Below, piece by piece: positions 45,148 to 54,906 of a stretch of DNA of 64,000 nt (positions within the stretch are counted from its first letter, which is position 1; every line of letters starts with the position of its first letter). Under the pieces are notes generated by a model. That model saw only the letters and a program-made list of their open reading frames with translations, was not told the DNA's origin and made no database searches. This stretch comes from Aquariibacter albus (GTDB lineage Bacteria; Pseudomonadota; Gammaproteobacteria; Burkholderiales; Burkholderiaceae_C), in assembly GCF_014145335.1 (NCBI RefSeq), contig NZ_JACIVI010000001.1:372001-436000 (forward strand), read 5' to 3'. The position numbers and the translations under genes were made by a program.

Positions 45148-46353
45148 TCAGAAGCTGTCGCCGGGCACGCGCACCCAGCCTTCCATCAGGATGCGGGCGC
45201 TGCGGCTCATGATGGCCTTGGTGACCACCCACTGGCCGTCGCGCTGCTCGGCTGCCGCGCCGACGCGCAGCGTGCCCGAGGGGTGGCCGAAGCGCACCGC
45301 CTCGCGCGCCTGACCGCCGGCAGCCTGGTTCACGAGCGTGCCGGGAATGGCCGCCGCGGTGCCGATGGCCACCGCCGCCGTGCCCATCATCGCGTGGTGC
45401 AGCTTGCCCATCGACAGCGCGCGGACCAGCAGGTCCACATCCTTCGCCGCGATGGTCTTGCCGCTGGAGGCGACGTAGTCGCTCGGCGGCGCGACGAAGG
45501 CGATCTTGGGCGTGTGCTGGCGGGTGGCCGCTTCCTCGGGCGTCTTGATCAGGCCCATGCGCAGTGCGCCGGCCACGCGGATGGCCTCGAAGCGCTTGAG
45601 GGCCACCGGGTCCCCGTTGATGGCTTCGCGCAACTCGGTGCCGGTGCAGCCGATGTCGGCGGCCCGGACGAAGACCGTCGGGATGCCGGCGGTGATCATC
45701 GTGGCTTGCAGCCGGCCGCCCTTCACCACGTCCTCCGGCACGCTGAGCTCGTCGACCAGATTGCCGGTCGGAAAGAGCGCGCCGCCGTCCTCGCCATCGT
45801 CCGAGGGGTCGAGGAACTCCAGCACGATCTCGGCGGCCGGGAAGGTCACGCCGTCGAGTTCGAAGTCGCCGGTTTCCTGCACCTGGCCGCCCGTCACCTG
45901 CACGTGGGCGATGATGGTCTTCTTGATGTTGGCCTGCCAGATGCGGACGACGCAGGTGCCGTTCTCCGGCACGCGGGCCGGATCGATCAGGCCCGCATGG
46001 ATCGCGAAGGCGCCCGCCGCGGTGGACAGGTTGCCGCAGTTGCCGGACCAGTCGACGAAGTCCTTGTCGATGGAGACCTGGCCGTAGAGGTAGTCCACAT
46101 CATGGCCGGGCTGCGTGCTCTTCGAGAGGATCACGCACTTGCTGGTGCTGGACGTCGCGCCGCCCATGCCGTCGATGTGGGCGGCATAGGCGTCGGGGCT
46201 GCCGATCACGCGCTGGAACAGCCGGTCGCGCGCACGGCCGGGCACCTGGGCTGCGGGCGGCAGGTCCTGCAGGCGGAAGAACACGCCCTTGGAGGTGCCG
46301 CCGCGGAGGTAGGTGGCCGGCACCTTGATTTGCGGAACATGGGCCATGGTCAC
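45148..46353 (-). CDS. prpF: 2-methylaconitate cis-trans isomerase PrpF
   Basis: A 401-residue protein with the PrpF start ATYLRGGTSKGVFF (the catalytic Lys region), DGMGGATSSTSKCVIL, DWSGNCGNLSTAAGAFA and a C-terminal GHPSGTLRVGA. It isomerises 2-methylaconitate so that AcnD and an aconitase can replace PrpD in the 2-methylcitrate cycle. The GTG at 46351-46353 overlaps the acnD stop (GTGA); an ATG lies six bases in. It is translationally coupled to acnD. Confidence 0.95.
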   Translation of the reverse strand: MTMAHVPQIKVPATYLRGGTSKGVFFRLQDLPPAAQVPGRARDRLFQRVIGSPDAYAAHIDGMGGATSSTSKCVILSKSTQPGHDVDYLYGQVSIDKDFVDWSGNCGNLSTAAGAFAIHAGLIDPARVPENGTCVVRIWQANIKKTIIAHVQVTGGQVQETGDFELDGVTFPAAEIVLEFLDPSDDGEDGGALFPTGNLVDELSVPEDVVKGGRLQATMITAGIPTVFVRAADIGCTGTELREAINGDPVALKRFEAIRVAGALRMGLIKTPEEAATRQHTPKIAFVAPPSDYVASSGKTIAAKDVDLLVRALSMGKLHHAMMGTAAVAIGTAAAIPGTLVNQAAGGQAREAVRFGHPSGTLRVGAAAEQRDGQWVVTKAIMSRSARILMEGWVRVPGDSF

Positions 46354-48953
46354 GCCGCCTTGTTCGAGGCCAGGAAGTCCTGCGCGAAGCGCTGCAGCAC
46401 GCCGCCGGCCTGGTAGACCGAGACTTCCTCGTCGGAGTCGAGACGGCAGGTCACGGGCACACGCAGCACCTCGCCGTTCCTGCGGTTCACCACCAGGGTC
46501 AGGGTGGTGCGCGGGGTCAGCGCGCCCTCGACGTCATAGGTCTCGGTGCCGTCCAGGCCGAGGCTCAGGCGGGTGGTGCCCGGCTTGAACTCCAGCGGCA
46601 GCACGCCCATGCCGATCAGGTTGGTGCGGTGGATGCGCTCGAAGCCCTCGGCCGCGATGGCTTCCACGCCGGCCAGGCGCACGCCCTTGGCGGCCCAGTC
46701 GCGCGAGGAGCCCTGGCCGTAGTCCGCCCCGGCCACGATGATCAGCGGCTGCTTGCGGTTCATGTAGGTCTCGATGGCTTCCCACATGCGCATCACGGTG
46801 CCGTCCGGCTCGACGCGGGCCAGCGAGCCCTTCTTGACCTTGCCGTCGACGACGGCCATCTCGTTGACCAGCTGCGGGTTGGCGAAGGTCGCGCGCTGCG
46901 CGGTCAGGTGGTCGCCGCGGTGGGTGGCGTAGGAGTTGAAGTCCTCCTCCGGCAGGCCCATCTTGTGCAGGTACTCGCCGGCCGCGCTGTCCATCAGGAT
47001 GGCGTTCGACGGCGACAGGTGGTCGGTGGTGATGTTGTCCGGCAGCAGCGCCAGGGGCCGCATGCCCTTGAGCGTGCGTTCGCCGGCCAGCGCGCCTTCC
47101 CAGTAGGGCGGGCGGCGGATGTAGGTGCTCTGCGGGCGCCAGTCGTAGAGCGGCGAGGCGGCGCGCTCGGCATCCTGCTTCGCGAACATCGGGATGTAGA
47201 CGCGGTTGAACTGCTCGGGCTTGACGGCCTGGGCCACCAGCGCGTCGATGGCCTCGTCCGCGGGCCACAGGTCCTTCAGGCGCACCTCCTTGCCGTCGAC
47301 CACTGCGAGCACGTCCTGCTCGATGTCGAAACGCACGGTGCCGGCGATCGCGTAGGCCACCACCAGCGGCGGCGAGGCCAGGAAGGCCTGCTTGGCGTAG
47401 GGGTGGATGCGGCCGTCGAAGTTGCGGTTGCCGGAGAGGACGGCGGTCGCGTAGAGGTCGCGGTCGATGATCTCCTGCTGGATCTTCGGATCCAGCGCGC
47501 CCGACATGCCGTTGCAGGTGGTGCAGGCGAAGGCGACGATGCCGAAGCCCAGCGCTTCCAGGTCCTCCAGCAGGCCGGCTTCCTTCAGGTAGAGCTCGAC
47601 CACCTTGGAGCCGGGCGCCAGCGAGGACTTGACCCAGGGCTTGCGCACCAGGCCCAGCTGCCGCGCCTTGCGCGCCAGCAGACCGGCCGCGATCACGTTG
47701 CGCGGGTTGCTGGTGTTGGTGCAGCTGGTGATGGCGGCGATGATGACGGCGCCATCGGGGATCAGGCCCTGAGCCTCCTGGGCGCGGGCCTGGTCCAGGC
47801 CGGTGGCGATGCCGCGCTCGACGAGCGCGCTGGTCGGCAGGCGCTTGTGCGGGTTGCTCGGGCCGGCCATGTTGCGCACCACGCTGCTCAGGTCGAAGCG
47901 CAGCACGCGCTCGTACTCGACCTTCGCCAGGCTGTCGGACCACAGGCCGGCTTCCTTGGCGTAGGTCTCGACCAGCTTGAGCTGCTCTTCCGTGCGGCCG
48001 GTCAGGCGCAGGTAGTCCAGGGTCTGGCCGTCGATGCTGAACATCGCGGCGGTGGCGCCGTACTCGGGCGCCATGTTGGAGATGGTGGCGCGGTCGCCGA
48101 TGGTCAGGCTGGCCGCACCCTCGCCGTAGAACTCCAGGTAGGCGCCGACGACCTTTTCCTTGCGCAGGAACTCGGTCAGGGCCAGCACCAGGTCGGTGGC
48201 GGTGATGCCGGGCTGGCGGCGGCCGCTGAGCTCGACGCCGACGATGTCCGGCAGGCGCATCCAGGACGCGCGGCCCAGCATCACGTTCTCGGCCTCCAGG
48301 CCGCCCACGCCCACCGCGATCACGCCCAGCGCATCGACGTGCGGGGTGTGGCTGTCGGTGCCGACGCAGGTGTCGGGGAAGGCCAAGCCATCCTGGGCAT
48401 GGATCACCGGCGACATCTTCTCCAGATTGATCTGGTGCATGATCCCGTTGCCCGCGGGGATCACGTCCACATTGTCGAAGGCGGTCTTCGTCCAGTTGAT
48501 GAAGTGGAAGCGGTCCTCGTTGCGGCGCTCCTCGATGTCGCGGTTCTTCTGGAAGGCGTTCGGGTCGAAGCCTCCGCATTCCACCGCCAGCGAGTGGTCG
48601 ACGATCAGCTGCACCGGCACGACCGGGTTGACCTTGGCGGGGTCGCCGCCCTGGTCGGCGATGGCATCGCGCAGGCCGGCCAGGTCCACCAGCGCGGTCT
48701 GCCCGAGGATGTCGTGGCAGACCACGCGGGCCGGGAACCAGGGGAAGTCGCGCTCGCGCTTGCGCTCGATGAGCTGGAGCAGGCAGTCGTTGACGATCGC
48801 CGGATCGGCCTTGCGGACGATGTTCTCGGCGTGCACCCGGGCCGTGTACGGCAGGCCGTCCCAGGCGCCCGGCTTGAGCGCATTGACGGCGGCGCGCGCG
48901 TCGAAGTAGTCCAGCGAGGTGCCCGGCAGGGGCTTGCGGAAGGCGGTGTTCAT
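46350..48953 (-). CDS. acnD: Fe/S-dependent 2-methylcitrate dehydratase AcnD
   Basis: An 867-residue aconitase-family enzyme that begins RKPLPGTSLDYFDARAAVNAL (in pieces), the AcnD-specific opening. The 4Fe-4S ligands are Cys411 (SCTNTSN), Cys477 and Cys480 (CTTCNG). The swivel domain has [16 protein letters not shown]. AcnD dehydrates 2-methylcitrate to a methylaconitate isomer, which PrpF rearranges. It is shorter than AcnA (917 residues) and clearly a different subfamily. The gene starts 28 bases after prpC ends and overlaps prpF by four bases. Confidence 0.96.
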   Translation of the reverse strand: MNTAFRKPLPGTSLDYFDARAAVNALKPGAWDGLPYTARVHAENIVRKADPAIVNDCLLQLIERKRERDFPWFPARVVCHDILGQTALVDLAGLRDAIADQGGDPAKVNPVVPVQLIVDHSLAVECGGFDPNAFQKNRDIEERRNEDRFHFINWTKTAFDNVDVIPAGNGIMHQINLEKMSPVIHAQDGLAFPDTCVGTDSHTPHVDALGVIAVGVGGLEAENVMLGRASWMRLPDIVGVELSGRRQPGITATDLVLALTEFLRKEKVVGAYLEFYGEGAASLTIGDRATISNMAPEYGATAAMFSIDGQTLDYLRLTGRTEEQLKLVETYAKEAGLWSDSLAKVEYERVLRFDLSSVVRNMAGPSNPHKRLPTSALVERGIATGLDQARAQEAQGLIPDGAVIIAAITSCTNTSNPRNVIAAGLLARKARQLGLVRKPWVKSSLAPGSKVVELYLKEAGLLEDLEALGFGIVAFACTTCNGMSGALDPKIQQEIIDRDLYATAVLSGNRNFDGRIHPYAKQAFLASPPLVVAYAIAGTVRFDIEQDVLAVVDGKEVRLKDLWPADEAIDALVAQAVKPEQFNRVYIPMFAKQDAERAASPLYDWRPQSTYIRRPPYWEGALAGERTLKGMRPLALLPDNITTDHLSPSNAILMDSAAGEYLHKMGLPEEDFNSYATHRGDHLTAQRATFANPQLVNEMAVVDGKVKKGSLARVEPDGTVMRMWEAIETYMNRKQPLIIVAGADYGQGSSRDWAAKGVRLAGVEAIAAEGFERIHRTNLIGMGVLPLEFKPGTTRLSLGLDGTETYDVEGALTPRTTLTLVVNRRNGEVLRVPVTCRLDSDEEVSVYQAGGVLQRFAQDFLASNKAA

Positions 48954-48981
48954 GGCGGCGGCTTGACCTTCTTCTTCCGGA

Positions 48982-50139
48982 TTACTTGCGCTCGGCGATC
49001 GGCACGAAGACCTGGTCTTCGGGGCCGGTGTAGTTCGCCGAGGGACGGATGATCTTGCCGTCGATGCGCTGCTCGATGATGTGCGCGCTCCAGCCGCTGG
49101 TGCGGGCGATCACGAAGAGCGGGGTGAACATGTCGGTCGGCACGCCCATCATGTGGTAGCTGACGGCGCTGAACCAGTCGAGGTTCGGGAACATCTTCTT
49201 GACGTCCCACATCACCGACTCGAGGCGCTCGGCGATGTCGTACATCTTGGTGTTGCCCTGCTCCACGGACAGCTGCTGGGCGACTTCCTTGATGACCTTG
49301 TTGCGCGGATCGCTGACGGTGTAGACCGGGTGGCCGAAGCCGATCACGACTTCCTTCTTCTCGACGCGGGCGCGGATGTCGGCCTCGGCTTCGTCCGGGC
49401 TGTCGTAGCGCTTCTGGATCTCGAAGGCCACCTCGTTGGCGCCGCCGTGCTTGGGGCCGCGCAGCGCGCCGATCGCGCCGGTGATGGCCGAGTAGATGTC
49501 CGAGCCCGTGCCGGCGATCACGCGGCCGGTGAAGGTCGAGGCGTTGAACTCGTGCTCGGCGTAAAGCACCAGCGAGGTGTGCATGGCCTTGACCCAGCTG
49601 TCGCTCGGCTTCACGCCGTGCAGCAGGTGCAGGAAGTGGCCGCCGATCGAGTCGTCGTCGGTTTCCACCTCGATGCGCTTGCCGTTGTAGGCGAAGTGGT
49701 ACCAGTACAGCAGCATGGAGCCGAGGCTGGCCATCAGCTTGTCGGCGATGTCGCGGGCGCCCGGATGGTTGTGGTCATCCTTCTCCGGCTTCACGCAGCC
49801 AAGCACGGACACGCCGGTGCGCATCACGTCCATCGGATGCGAGGAGGGCGGCAGCTGCTCCAGCGCGGCCTTGACGGCCGCAGGCAGGCCGCGCAGGGCC
49901 TTCAGCTTGTTCTTGTAGGCGGCCAGTTCGGCGACGGTCGGCAGCTTGCCGTGGACCAGCAGGTGGGCGATCTCCTCGAACTCGCACTGGGCGGCGACGT
50001 CCAGGATGTCGTAGCCGCGGTAGTGCAGGTCGTTGCCGCTGCGGCCGACCGTGCACAGCGCGGTGTTGCCGGCGGCGGTGCCGGACAGGGCGACGGACTT
50101 CTTGGCTTTCGGCAGGGCGGGGGTGGTGGCTTCGGTCAC
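48982..50139 (-). CDS. prpC: 2-methylcitrate synthase PrpC
   Basis: A 385-residue citrate-synthase fold protein. Catalytic residues are in [23 protein letters not shown] and [14 protein letters not shown] (His, His and Asp regions), and the N-terminal [12 protein letters not shown] is typical. It condenses propionyl-CoA with oxaloacetate. Its length and position after prpB distinguish it from the TCA citrate synthase at 58216-59526. It is 57 bases downstream of prpB and 28 upstream of acnD. Confidence 0.96.
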   Translation of the reverse strand: MTEATTPALPKAKKSVALSGTAAGNTALCTVGRSGNDLHYRGYDILDVAAQCEFEEIAHLLVHGKLPTVAELAAYKNKLKALRGLPAAVKAALEQLPPSSHPMDVMRTGVSVLGCVKPEKDDHNHPGARDIADKLMASLGSMLLYWYHFAYNGKRIEVETDDDSIGGHFLHLLHGVKPSDSWVKAMHTSLVLYAEHEFNASTFTGRVIAGTGSDIYSAITGAIGALRGPKHGGANEVAFEIQKRYDSPDEAEADIRARVEKKEVVIGFGHPVYTVSDPRNKVIKEVAQQLSVEQGNTKMYDIAERLESVMWDVKKMFPNLDWFSAVSYHMMGVPTDMFTPLFVIARTSGWSAHIIEQRIDGKIIRPSANYTGPEDQVFVPIAERK

Positions 50140-50196
50140 GGGGTGCTCCTCGGATCAGGTCAATGCGGTAGGCGGAATGCGGGCGGCGCGCAGGGC

Positions 50197-51087
50197 TTAC
50201 TTCTTCGCGGCGAACAGTGCGTCCAGACGCTGCTCGAAGGCGTGGTAGCCGATGCGGTCGTAGAGCTCGGTGCGGGTCTGCATGAGATCCAGCACGTCCT
50301 TCTGATGGCCCTGGGCGCGGATCGAGGTGTAGACCGCCTCGGCCGCCTTGTTGGCCGCACGGAAGGCCGACAGGGGGTAGAGCTGGATCGCGACGCCGAC
50401 CGAGGCCAGTTCCTCGCGGGTGAACAGCGGGGTGGCGCCGAACTCGGTGATGTTGGCCAGCACCGGCACCTTCACCGCGTCCACGAATTTCTTGTAGGTC
50501 GGCAGGTCGTAGGCGGCTTCGGCAAAGATGGCATCGGCGCCGGCTTCGACGCAGGCGATCGAACGCTCGATGGCGGCGTCTACGCCTTCCATCTGGATCG
50601 CGTCGGTGCGGGCGATCAGGAAGAACGACGCGTCGGTCTTCGCGTCGGCGGCGGCCTTCACGCGGTCGACCATCTCGCCCTGGGTGACGATCTCCTTGCC
50701 CGGACGATGACCGCAGCGCTTGGCACCGACCTGGTCCTCGATGTGGCAGGCGGCCGCGCCAGCCTTGATCAGGTTCTTGACGGTGCGCTCGATGTTGAAG
50801 GCGCTCGGGCCGAAGCCGGTGTCGATGTCGACCAGCAGCGGCAGGTCGCAGACGTCGGTGATGCGACGCACGTCGGTCAGCACGTCGTCGAGCGTGTTGA
50901 TGCCGAGGTCGGGCAGGCCGAGCGAGCCGGCGGCCACACCGCCGCCGGACAGGTAGATGGCACGGAAGCCGGCGCGTTTCGCGAGCAGTGCGTGGTTCGC
51001 ATTGATCGCACCGATGATCTGCAGCGGGGATTCGGCTGCAAGTGCGGCGCGGAAGCGCTGGCCGGGGGTGAGTTGTTCTTGGCTCAT
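50197..51087 (-). CDS. prpB: Methylisocitrate lyase PrpB
   Basis: A 296-residue member of the isocitrate-lyase/PEP-mutase superfamily. It shows [30 protein letters not shown] and the catalytic loop [17 protein letters not shown] (KRCGH). It cleaves 2-methylisocitrate to succinate and pyruvate, closing the propionate route. The ATG at 51085-51087 gives the family start MSQEQLTPG. It is 88 bases downstream of the CoA-ester lyase and leads prpC-acnD-prpF. Confidence 0.96.
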   Translation of the reverse strand: MSQEQLTPGQRFRAALAAESPLQIIGAINANHALLAKRAGFRAIYLSGGGVAAGSLGLPDLGINTLDDVLTDVRRITDVCDLPLLVDIDTGFGPSAFNIERTVKNLIKAGAAACHIEDQVGAKRCGHRPGKEIVTQGEMVDRVKAAADAKTDASFFLIARTDAIQMEGVDAAIERSIACVEAGADAIFAEAAYDLPTYKKFVDAVKVPVLANITEFGATPLFTREELASVGVAIQLYPLSAFRAANKAAEAVYTSIRAQGHQKDVLDLMQTRTELYDRIGYHAFEQRLDALFAAKK

Positions 51088-51175
51088 GGCGTGTCGTGGG
51101 TCGGGAAGGGTGGACCGATCGGCGCGGTGCTGCGGGGGTGATCGCAGCCCGGCCGGGTGGAACGGAGCGGCCGGG

Positions 51176-52186
51176 TCAGGCCGCGGGGTCAAAGAACGCG
51201 GTGCGCACCTCGGCCGGCAGCGCCTGCCCGGTGCGTTCGGCACGTTCGAGCACGTGCCAGAAATAGCGGAAGCTCGCGCGGTCGTGCAGCAGGCCCTTGT
51301 GGGCGATCGGCGCCCACTGCTGGGCCTGCGCGGCCAGCAGGATGCTGATCGCGTCGTCGATCTCGGCCGGATCCGGCGCGAAGGCCTCGACGATGGGGGC
51401 GATCTGGTTCGGATGGATGGACCACATGCGCAGGTAGCCGAGCTCCTGTGCCGCGCGGCGCGCGGCTTCGGCAATCGCCTCGCGGTCCTTGAACTCGGTG
51501 ATCACGCTGTGCGAGGGCGTCTTGCCGTGGGCGTGGCAGGCTGCGGCGATCGCCAGCTTGGCGCGCACGATCAACGGATGGCTGAACTGTCCCTGCAGGC
51601 GCATGCCTTCCGAGCGGATCGCGCCGCGGTGCGCGGACACGAAATCCATCAGCCCGAAGGAGAGCGACTCGACGGCGGGCAGCGCGGCCAGGGCGTGCAC
51701 CTCGTGCAGGGCGCCGTGGGTCTCGACCAGGGCATGGACGGGCGGCGCCTTCACGCCGGCGGCGCGGGCGGCGGTCTCGATGTGCGCGCAGGCGGCGGCC
51801 AGCTCGGCCGCATCGGCCACCTTGGGCACCATGAGGAAGGCCAGGCGCGCCGCCGCTTCGGCGTGGCCGAGCAGGCCGGCCACCTCCTGCGGGAAGCTCG
51901 GATGCAGGTAGGGGTGCAGGCGAACGCCCACCCGGTTGAAACGGTTGGCCGGGCTGGCGATCAGCTCGGCCACCAGGGCCAGCTGTTCGGCCTCGGCGCC
52001 GACGACCGCGCCGTCCTCCAGGTCCAGCGTGACGTCGAACAGCGCCCGGTCGGCCAGGTCGCCCTGCAGGGCCAGGGCCTTGCGCATGCGGGCCTCGACG
52101 CCGGCGTAGTGGTCGGCAACCGGCAGCAGCGGCGCCCGCTCACCGGCGGCAAACAGGGCATCACGGGGATGGACGACCAGGCTCAT
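51176..52186 (-). CDS. HpcH/HpaI aldolase/citrate lyase-family CoA-ester lyase
   Basis: A 336-residue TIM-barrel lyase resembling the citrate lyase beta subunit and malyl-CoA lyases. It has [15 protein letters not shown] (metal-binding Glu/Asp), [41 protein letters not shown] and [19 protein letters not shown]. It should split or form a 3-hydroxyacyl-CoA such as malyl-CoA. The substrate is not decided by sequence; a malyl- or methylmalyl-CoA role would link glyoxylate and propionate metabolism. It lies between mdh and prpB on the same strand, after the mdh terminator. Confidence 0.85.
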   Translation of the reverse strand: MSLVVHPRDALFAAGERAPLLPVADHYAGVEARMRKALALQGDLADRALFDVTLDLEDGAVVGAEAEQLALVAELIASPANRFNRVGVRLHPYLHPSFPQEVAGLLGHAEAAARLAFLMVPKVADAAELAAACAHIETAARAAGVKAPPVHALVETHGALHEVHALAALPAVESLSFGLMDFVSAHRGAIRSEGMRLQGQFSHPLIVRAKLAIAAACHAHGKTPSHSVITEFKDREAIAEAARRAAQELGYLRMWSIHPNQIAPIVEAFAPDPAEIDDAISILLAAQAQQWAPIAHKGLLHDRASFRYFWHVLERAERTGQALPAEVRTAFFDPAA

Positions 52187-52246
52187 CGAGGGCTCCAGGC
52201 ATCGGAGAACGGGGGCTGCGGGGCCGGATCCGGGCCTCGCGGGCGC

Positions 52247-52277
52247 AAAAAAAGCCGGTGGGGTGAAGAACCGGCTT
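52247..52277 (-). terminator. Rho-independent terminator of mdh
   Basis: On the minus strand AAGCCGGT and ACCGGCTT pair across a ten-base loop and a run of seven T follows. It stands 41 bases past the mdh stop and separates mdh from the lyase-prp genes. Confidence 0.85.
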
Positions 52278-52317
52278 CCTTTGCGCTGATCAGCGCCTTG
52301 TCATGCGCTGAGACGGA

Positions 52318-53304
52318 TCACAGCAGATGCTTGACGCCGTCGGCCTCGCCTTGCAGCTCGGCCAGGGTGATGTTGATGCGCTCTTGCGAGAAGGCGTCGA
52401 TTTCCAGGCCTTCGACGATCTTGTACTCGCCGTTCTCGGTGGTGACCGGGAAGCCGAACACGATGCCCTTGGGGATGCCGTATTCGCCGTTGGACGGCAC
52501 GCCCATCGTGACCCATTCGCCGTTCGAGCCCAGGGCCCAGTCACGGATGTGGTCGATGGCGGCGTTGGCAGCCGAGGCCGCCGACGACAGGCCGCGGGCG
52601 GCGATGATGGCGGCACCGCGCTTGCCGACGGTCGGCAGGAAGGTGTCGGCGTTCCAGACCTGGTCGTTGATGGTGTCCTTCACCGAAGCGCCGTTGATGG
52701 TGGCGAAGCGGTAGTCGGCGTACATCGTGGGCGAATGGTTGCCCCAGACGGTCAGCTTCTTGATGTCGCCGACGGCCTTGCCGGTCTTGGCGGCGATCTG
52801 CGAGGCGGCGCGGTTGTGGTCCAGGCGCAGCATGGCGGTGAAGTTCTTGGCCGGCAGGTCCGGGGCCGACTTCATCGCGATGTAGGCGTTGGTGTTGGCC
52901 GGGTTGCCGACGACGAGCACCTTGACGTTGCGGCTGGCGACCTTGTTCAGGGCCTTGCCCTGCACCGTGAAGATGGCGGCGTTGGCGGCCAGCAGGTCGG
53001 CACGCTCCATGCCCGGGCCACGCGGACGCGCGCCGACCAGCAGGGCGTAGTCGGTGTCCTTGAAGGCTTCTTCCGGATTGCTGTGGGCCTCGATGCCGGC
53101 CAGCAGCGGGAAGGCGCAGTCTTCCAGCTCCATGATCACGCCCTTGAGCGCGTTCTGGGCCTTCTCGTCGGGGATCTCCAGCAGTTGCAGGATGACCGGC
53201 TGGTCCTTGCCCAGCATCTCGCCCGAGGCGATGCGGAACAGCAGGGCGTAACCAATTTGGCCGGCGGCGCCGGTGACGGCGACGCGGACGGGGGACTTGC
53301 TCAT
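52318..53304 (-). CDS. mdh: Malate dehydrogenase
   Basis: A 328-residue NAD-dependent malate dehydrogenase of the type 2 (cytosolic-like) group. It has [15 protein letters not shown] for NAD binding, [16 protein letters not shown] with the substrate-binding arginines, [22 protein letters not shown] and the catalytic His in WGNHSPTMY. It oxidises malate to oxaloacetate in the TCA cycle. GGAG precedes the ATG at 53302-53304. It has its own promoter (53442-53471) and terminator, and is divergent from the GntR regulator. Confidence 0.97.
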   Translation of the reverse strand: MSKSPVRVAVTGAAGQIGYALLFRIASGEMLGKDQPVILQLLEIPDEKAQNALKGVIMELEDCAFPLLAGIEAHSNPEEAFKDTDYALLVGARPRGPGMERADLLAANAAIFTVQGKALNKVASRNVKVLVVGNPANTNAYIAMKSAPDLPAKNFTAMLRLDHNRAASQIAAKTGKAVGDIKKLTVWGNHSPTMYADYRFATINGASVKDTINDQVWNADTFLPTVGKRGAAIIAARGLSSAASAANAAIDHIRDWALGSNGEWVTMGVPSNGEYGIPKGIVFGFPVTTENGEYKIVEGLEIDAFSQERINITLAELQGEADGVKHLL

Positions 53305-53441
53305 GTTGGAGGTCTCCGAGGATGAAAACGGCGGGCCGGATGGGGTCTTGAAGGACGGCGATGTCGGCAATGCCGCCGTCCGGCACCTGTCCTTGCTTGC
53401 GGGTACTCCCACTGGGCCAGGGCGTTTTTCGAGTGTAGGGG

Positions 53442-53471
53442 AGTCTAGGTTCGCTCTGGCGGCCGCGTCAA
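53442..53471 (-). promoter_or_regulatory. Sigma-70 promoter of mdh
   Basis: On the minus strand TTGACG (53466-53471), an 18-base spacer, then TAGACT (53442-53447). This leaves a leader of about 130 bases. The 18-bp palindrome ends directly upstream of its -35. Confidence 0.6.
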
Positions 53472-53478
53472 TAGTCTT

Positions 53479-53496
53479 ATGTCTTATATAAGACAT
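53479..53496. promoter_or_regulatory. 18-bp perfect palindrome between mdh and gntR, probable GntR operator
   Basis: ATGTCTTATATAAGACAT is its own reverse complement. It is AT-rich in a very GC-rich setting and lies 7 bases upstream of the mdh -35 and 54 bases before the gntR start. A half-site, AGTCTTAT, precedes it directly. The size and GTCTTATATAAGAC core suit a GntR/HutC-type dimer. Confidence 0.6.
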
Positions 53497-53550
53497 CATT
53501 CAGCCCTTGCGTCGACGTGCCGCGGCGCCTGTGTTGCAATCGCGGCCGAC

Positions 53551-54324
53551 ATGAACGCCGTGCCTCCCCTGACCCCCGACAGCGCCACGCCCGAGGCCGC
53601 GGGGCCGGCATTCAGCCCGCTCTACCGCCAGATCAAGGCGCTGATCGTCCGCAGCCTGCAGGCCGGCGAATGGAAGCCGGGCGAGGCCATCCCCAGCGAG
53701 ATGGAGCTGGCGGCGCGCTTTCGCGTCAGCCAGGGCACGGTGCGCAAGGCCATCGACGAGATGGCGACCGAGAACCTGCTCGTGCGCCGCCAGGGCAAGG
53801 GCACGTTCGTGGCCACCCATGCCGAGGAGCGGGTCCAGTACCGCTTCCTGCGCCTCGAATCGACGGACGAGGCCAGTGCCCCGCGTTCGGTCGAGCGGCT
53901 GTTCCTGGATTGCCGCCGCCTGCGGGCGCCGGCCGAGGTGGCCCGGGCGCTGGACATGAAGGCCGGCGAGACCGCGGTGCAGATCCGCCGCATCCTTTCA
54001 TTTGATGGAACGCCGGCGGTTCTGGATGAAATCTGGCTGCCCGGGGCCTTGTTCAAGGGCCTGACCGCCGAGCGGCTCAGCGAGTACCGCGGCCCGCTCT
54101 ACGGTCTGTTCGAAAGCGAATTCGGCGTGCACATGGTGCGTGCCGACGAAAGGCTGCGTGCCGTGCCGGCCGGGGCCGACGAGGCCGAACTCCTGCGGGT
54201 GCCCGTCGGCACGCCGCTTCTCAGCGTCGAGCGGCGTTCCTTCACGTACGGCGACAAGGTGGTGGAGCTGCGCCGCGGCCTGTATCACACCGCCAAGCAC
54301 CACTACCGAAACGAACTGAGCTGA
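53551..54324 (+). CDS. GntR-family transcriptional regulator with UTRA domain (HutC subfamily)
   Basis: A 257-residue regulator. The N-terminal winged helix (about 25-90) has LYRQIKALIVRSLQAGEWKPGEAIPSEMELAARF (in pieces) and SQGTVRKAIDEMATENLLVRRQGKGTFV. A UTRA effector domain follows to the C-terminus (VGTPLLSVERRSF, LRRGLYHTAKHHY). Its position between mdh and sdhC, found in many Burkholderiales, suggests control of TCA genes in response to a carboxylate; this is inference. The ATG at 53551 was preferred over an in-frame start inside the palindrome at 53479. Confidence 0.93.
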   Translation: MNAVPPLTPDSATPEAAGPAFSPLYRQIKALIVRSLQAGEWKPGEAIPSEMELAARFRVSQGTVRKAIDEMATENLLVRRQGKGTFVATHAEERVQYRFLRLESTDEASAPRSVERLFLDCRRLRAPAEVARALDMKAGETAVQIRRILSFDGTPAVLDEIWLPGALFKGLTAERLSEYRGPLYGLFESEFGVHMVRADERLRAVPAGADEAELLRVPVGTPLLSVERRSFTYGDKVVELRRGLYHTAKHHYRNELS

Positions 54325-54384
54325 CGCCATGCTGGCGGCCAGGGGCTGCACTCGGGTAGCCCCGGTCCCTGTAAGCGTATCGCC

Positions 54385-54390
54385 TAAAAT
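54385..54390 (+). promoter_or_regulatory. Possible -10 box of the sdh operon
   Basis: TAAAAT, 41 bases upstream of sdhC, in a short AT-rich patch. The -35 is not clear. Confidence 0.4.
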
Positions 54391-54431
54391 CTCAAGGTTT
54401 ACCCGTAGCCACTCCAGCCCACCCTCCTGCC

Positions 54432-54872
54432 ATGAGTGATCACGCCAGTCCGACCCGTCCGCAAAGGCCGGTGTTTCGCAACATCCACGTGTCCCAGATC
54501 GTGTCGTACCGGCTGCCGCCGGCGGGCATCGTCTCGATCCTGCACCGCGTCAGCGGCGCCGTGATGTTCCTGCTGCTGCCCTTCATCCTCTGGATGTTCG
54601 ACAAGAGCCTCAGCTCGGAGATCAGCTACGAGCAGTTCACCAGCGCCTTCGCCCACGGCGTCGGCATCTACCCCGGGTGGTTCCTGAAGCTCGTGGCCCT
54701 GGGCCTGATCTGGGCCTACCTGCACCACTTCGTTGCCGGCGTGCGTCACCTGTGGATGGACGCCACCCACAGCGTCAGCAAGCAGCAGAGCCACAGCTCG
54801 GCCCTCGCGACCCTCGCGATCGGCACCGTGCTGACGGTGCTGCTGGGTGCCAAGCTTTTCGGCCTGTTCTGA
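54432..54872 (+). CDS. sdhC: Succinate dehydrogenase cytochrome b556 subunit
   Basis: A 146-residue membrane subunit with three hydrophobic helices. It contains the quinone-site motif SILHRVSGAVMF and the haem-ligand region YLHHFVAGVRHLWMD. Together with SdhD it anchors complex II in the inner membrane and carries haem b and the quinone site. It is first gene of sdhCDAB-sdhE-gltA, and sdhD starts 34 bases after its stop. Confidence 0.95.
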   Translation: MSDHASPTRPQRPVFRNIHVSQIVSYRLPPAGIVSILHRVSGAVMFLLLPFILWMFDKSLSSEISYEQFTSAFAHGVGIYPGWFLKLVALGLIWAYLHHFVAGVRHLWMDATHSVSKQQSHSSALATLAIGTVLTVLLGAKLFGLF

Positions 54873-54906
54873 GCCGATTCCCGAGTCCTTCGCAAAGTCC
54901 TTCGTC

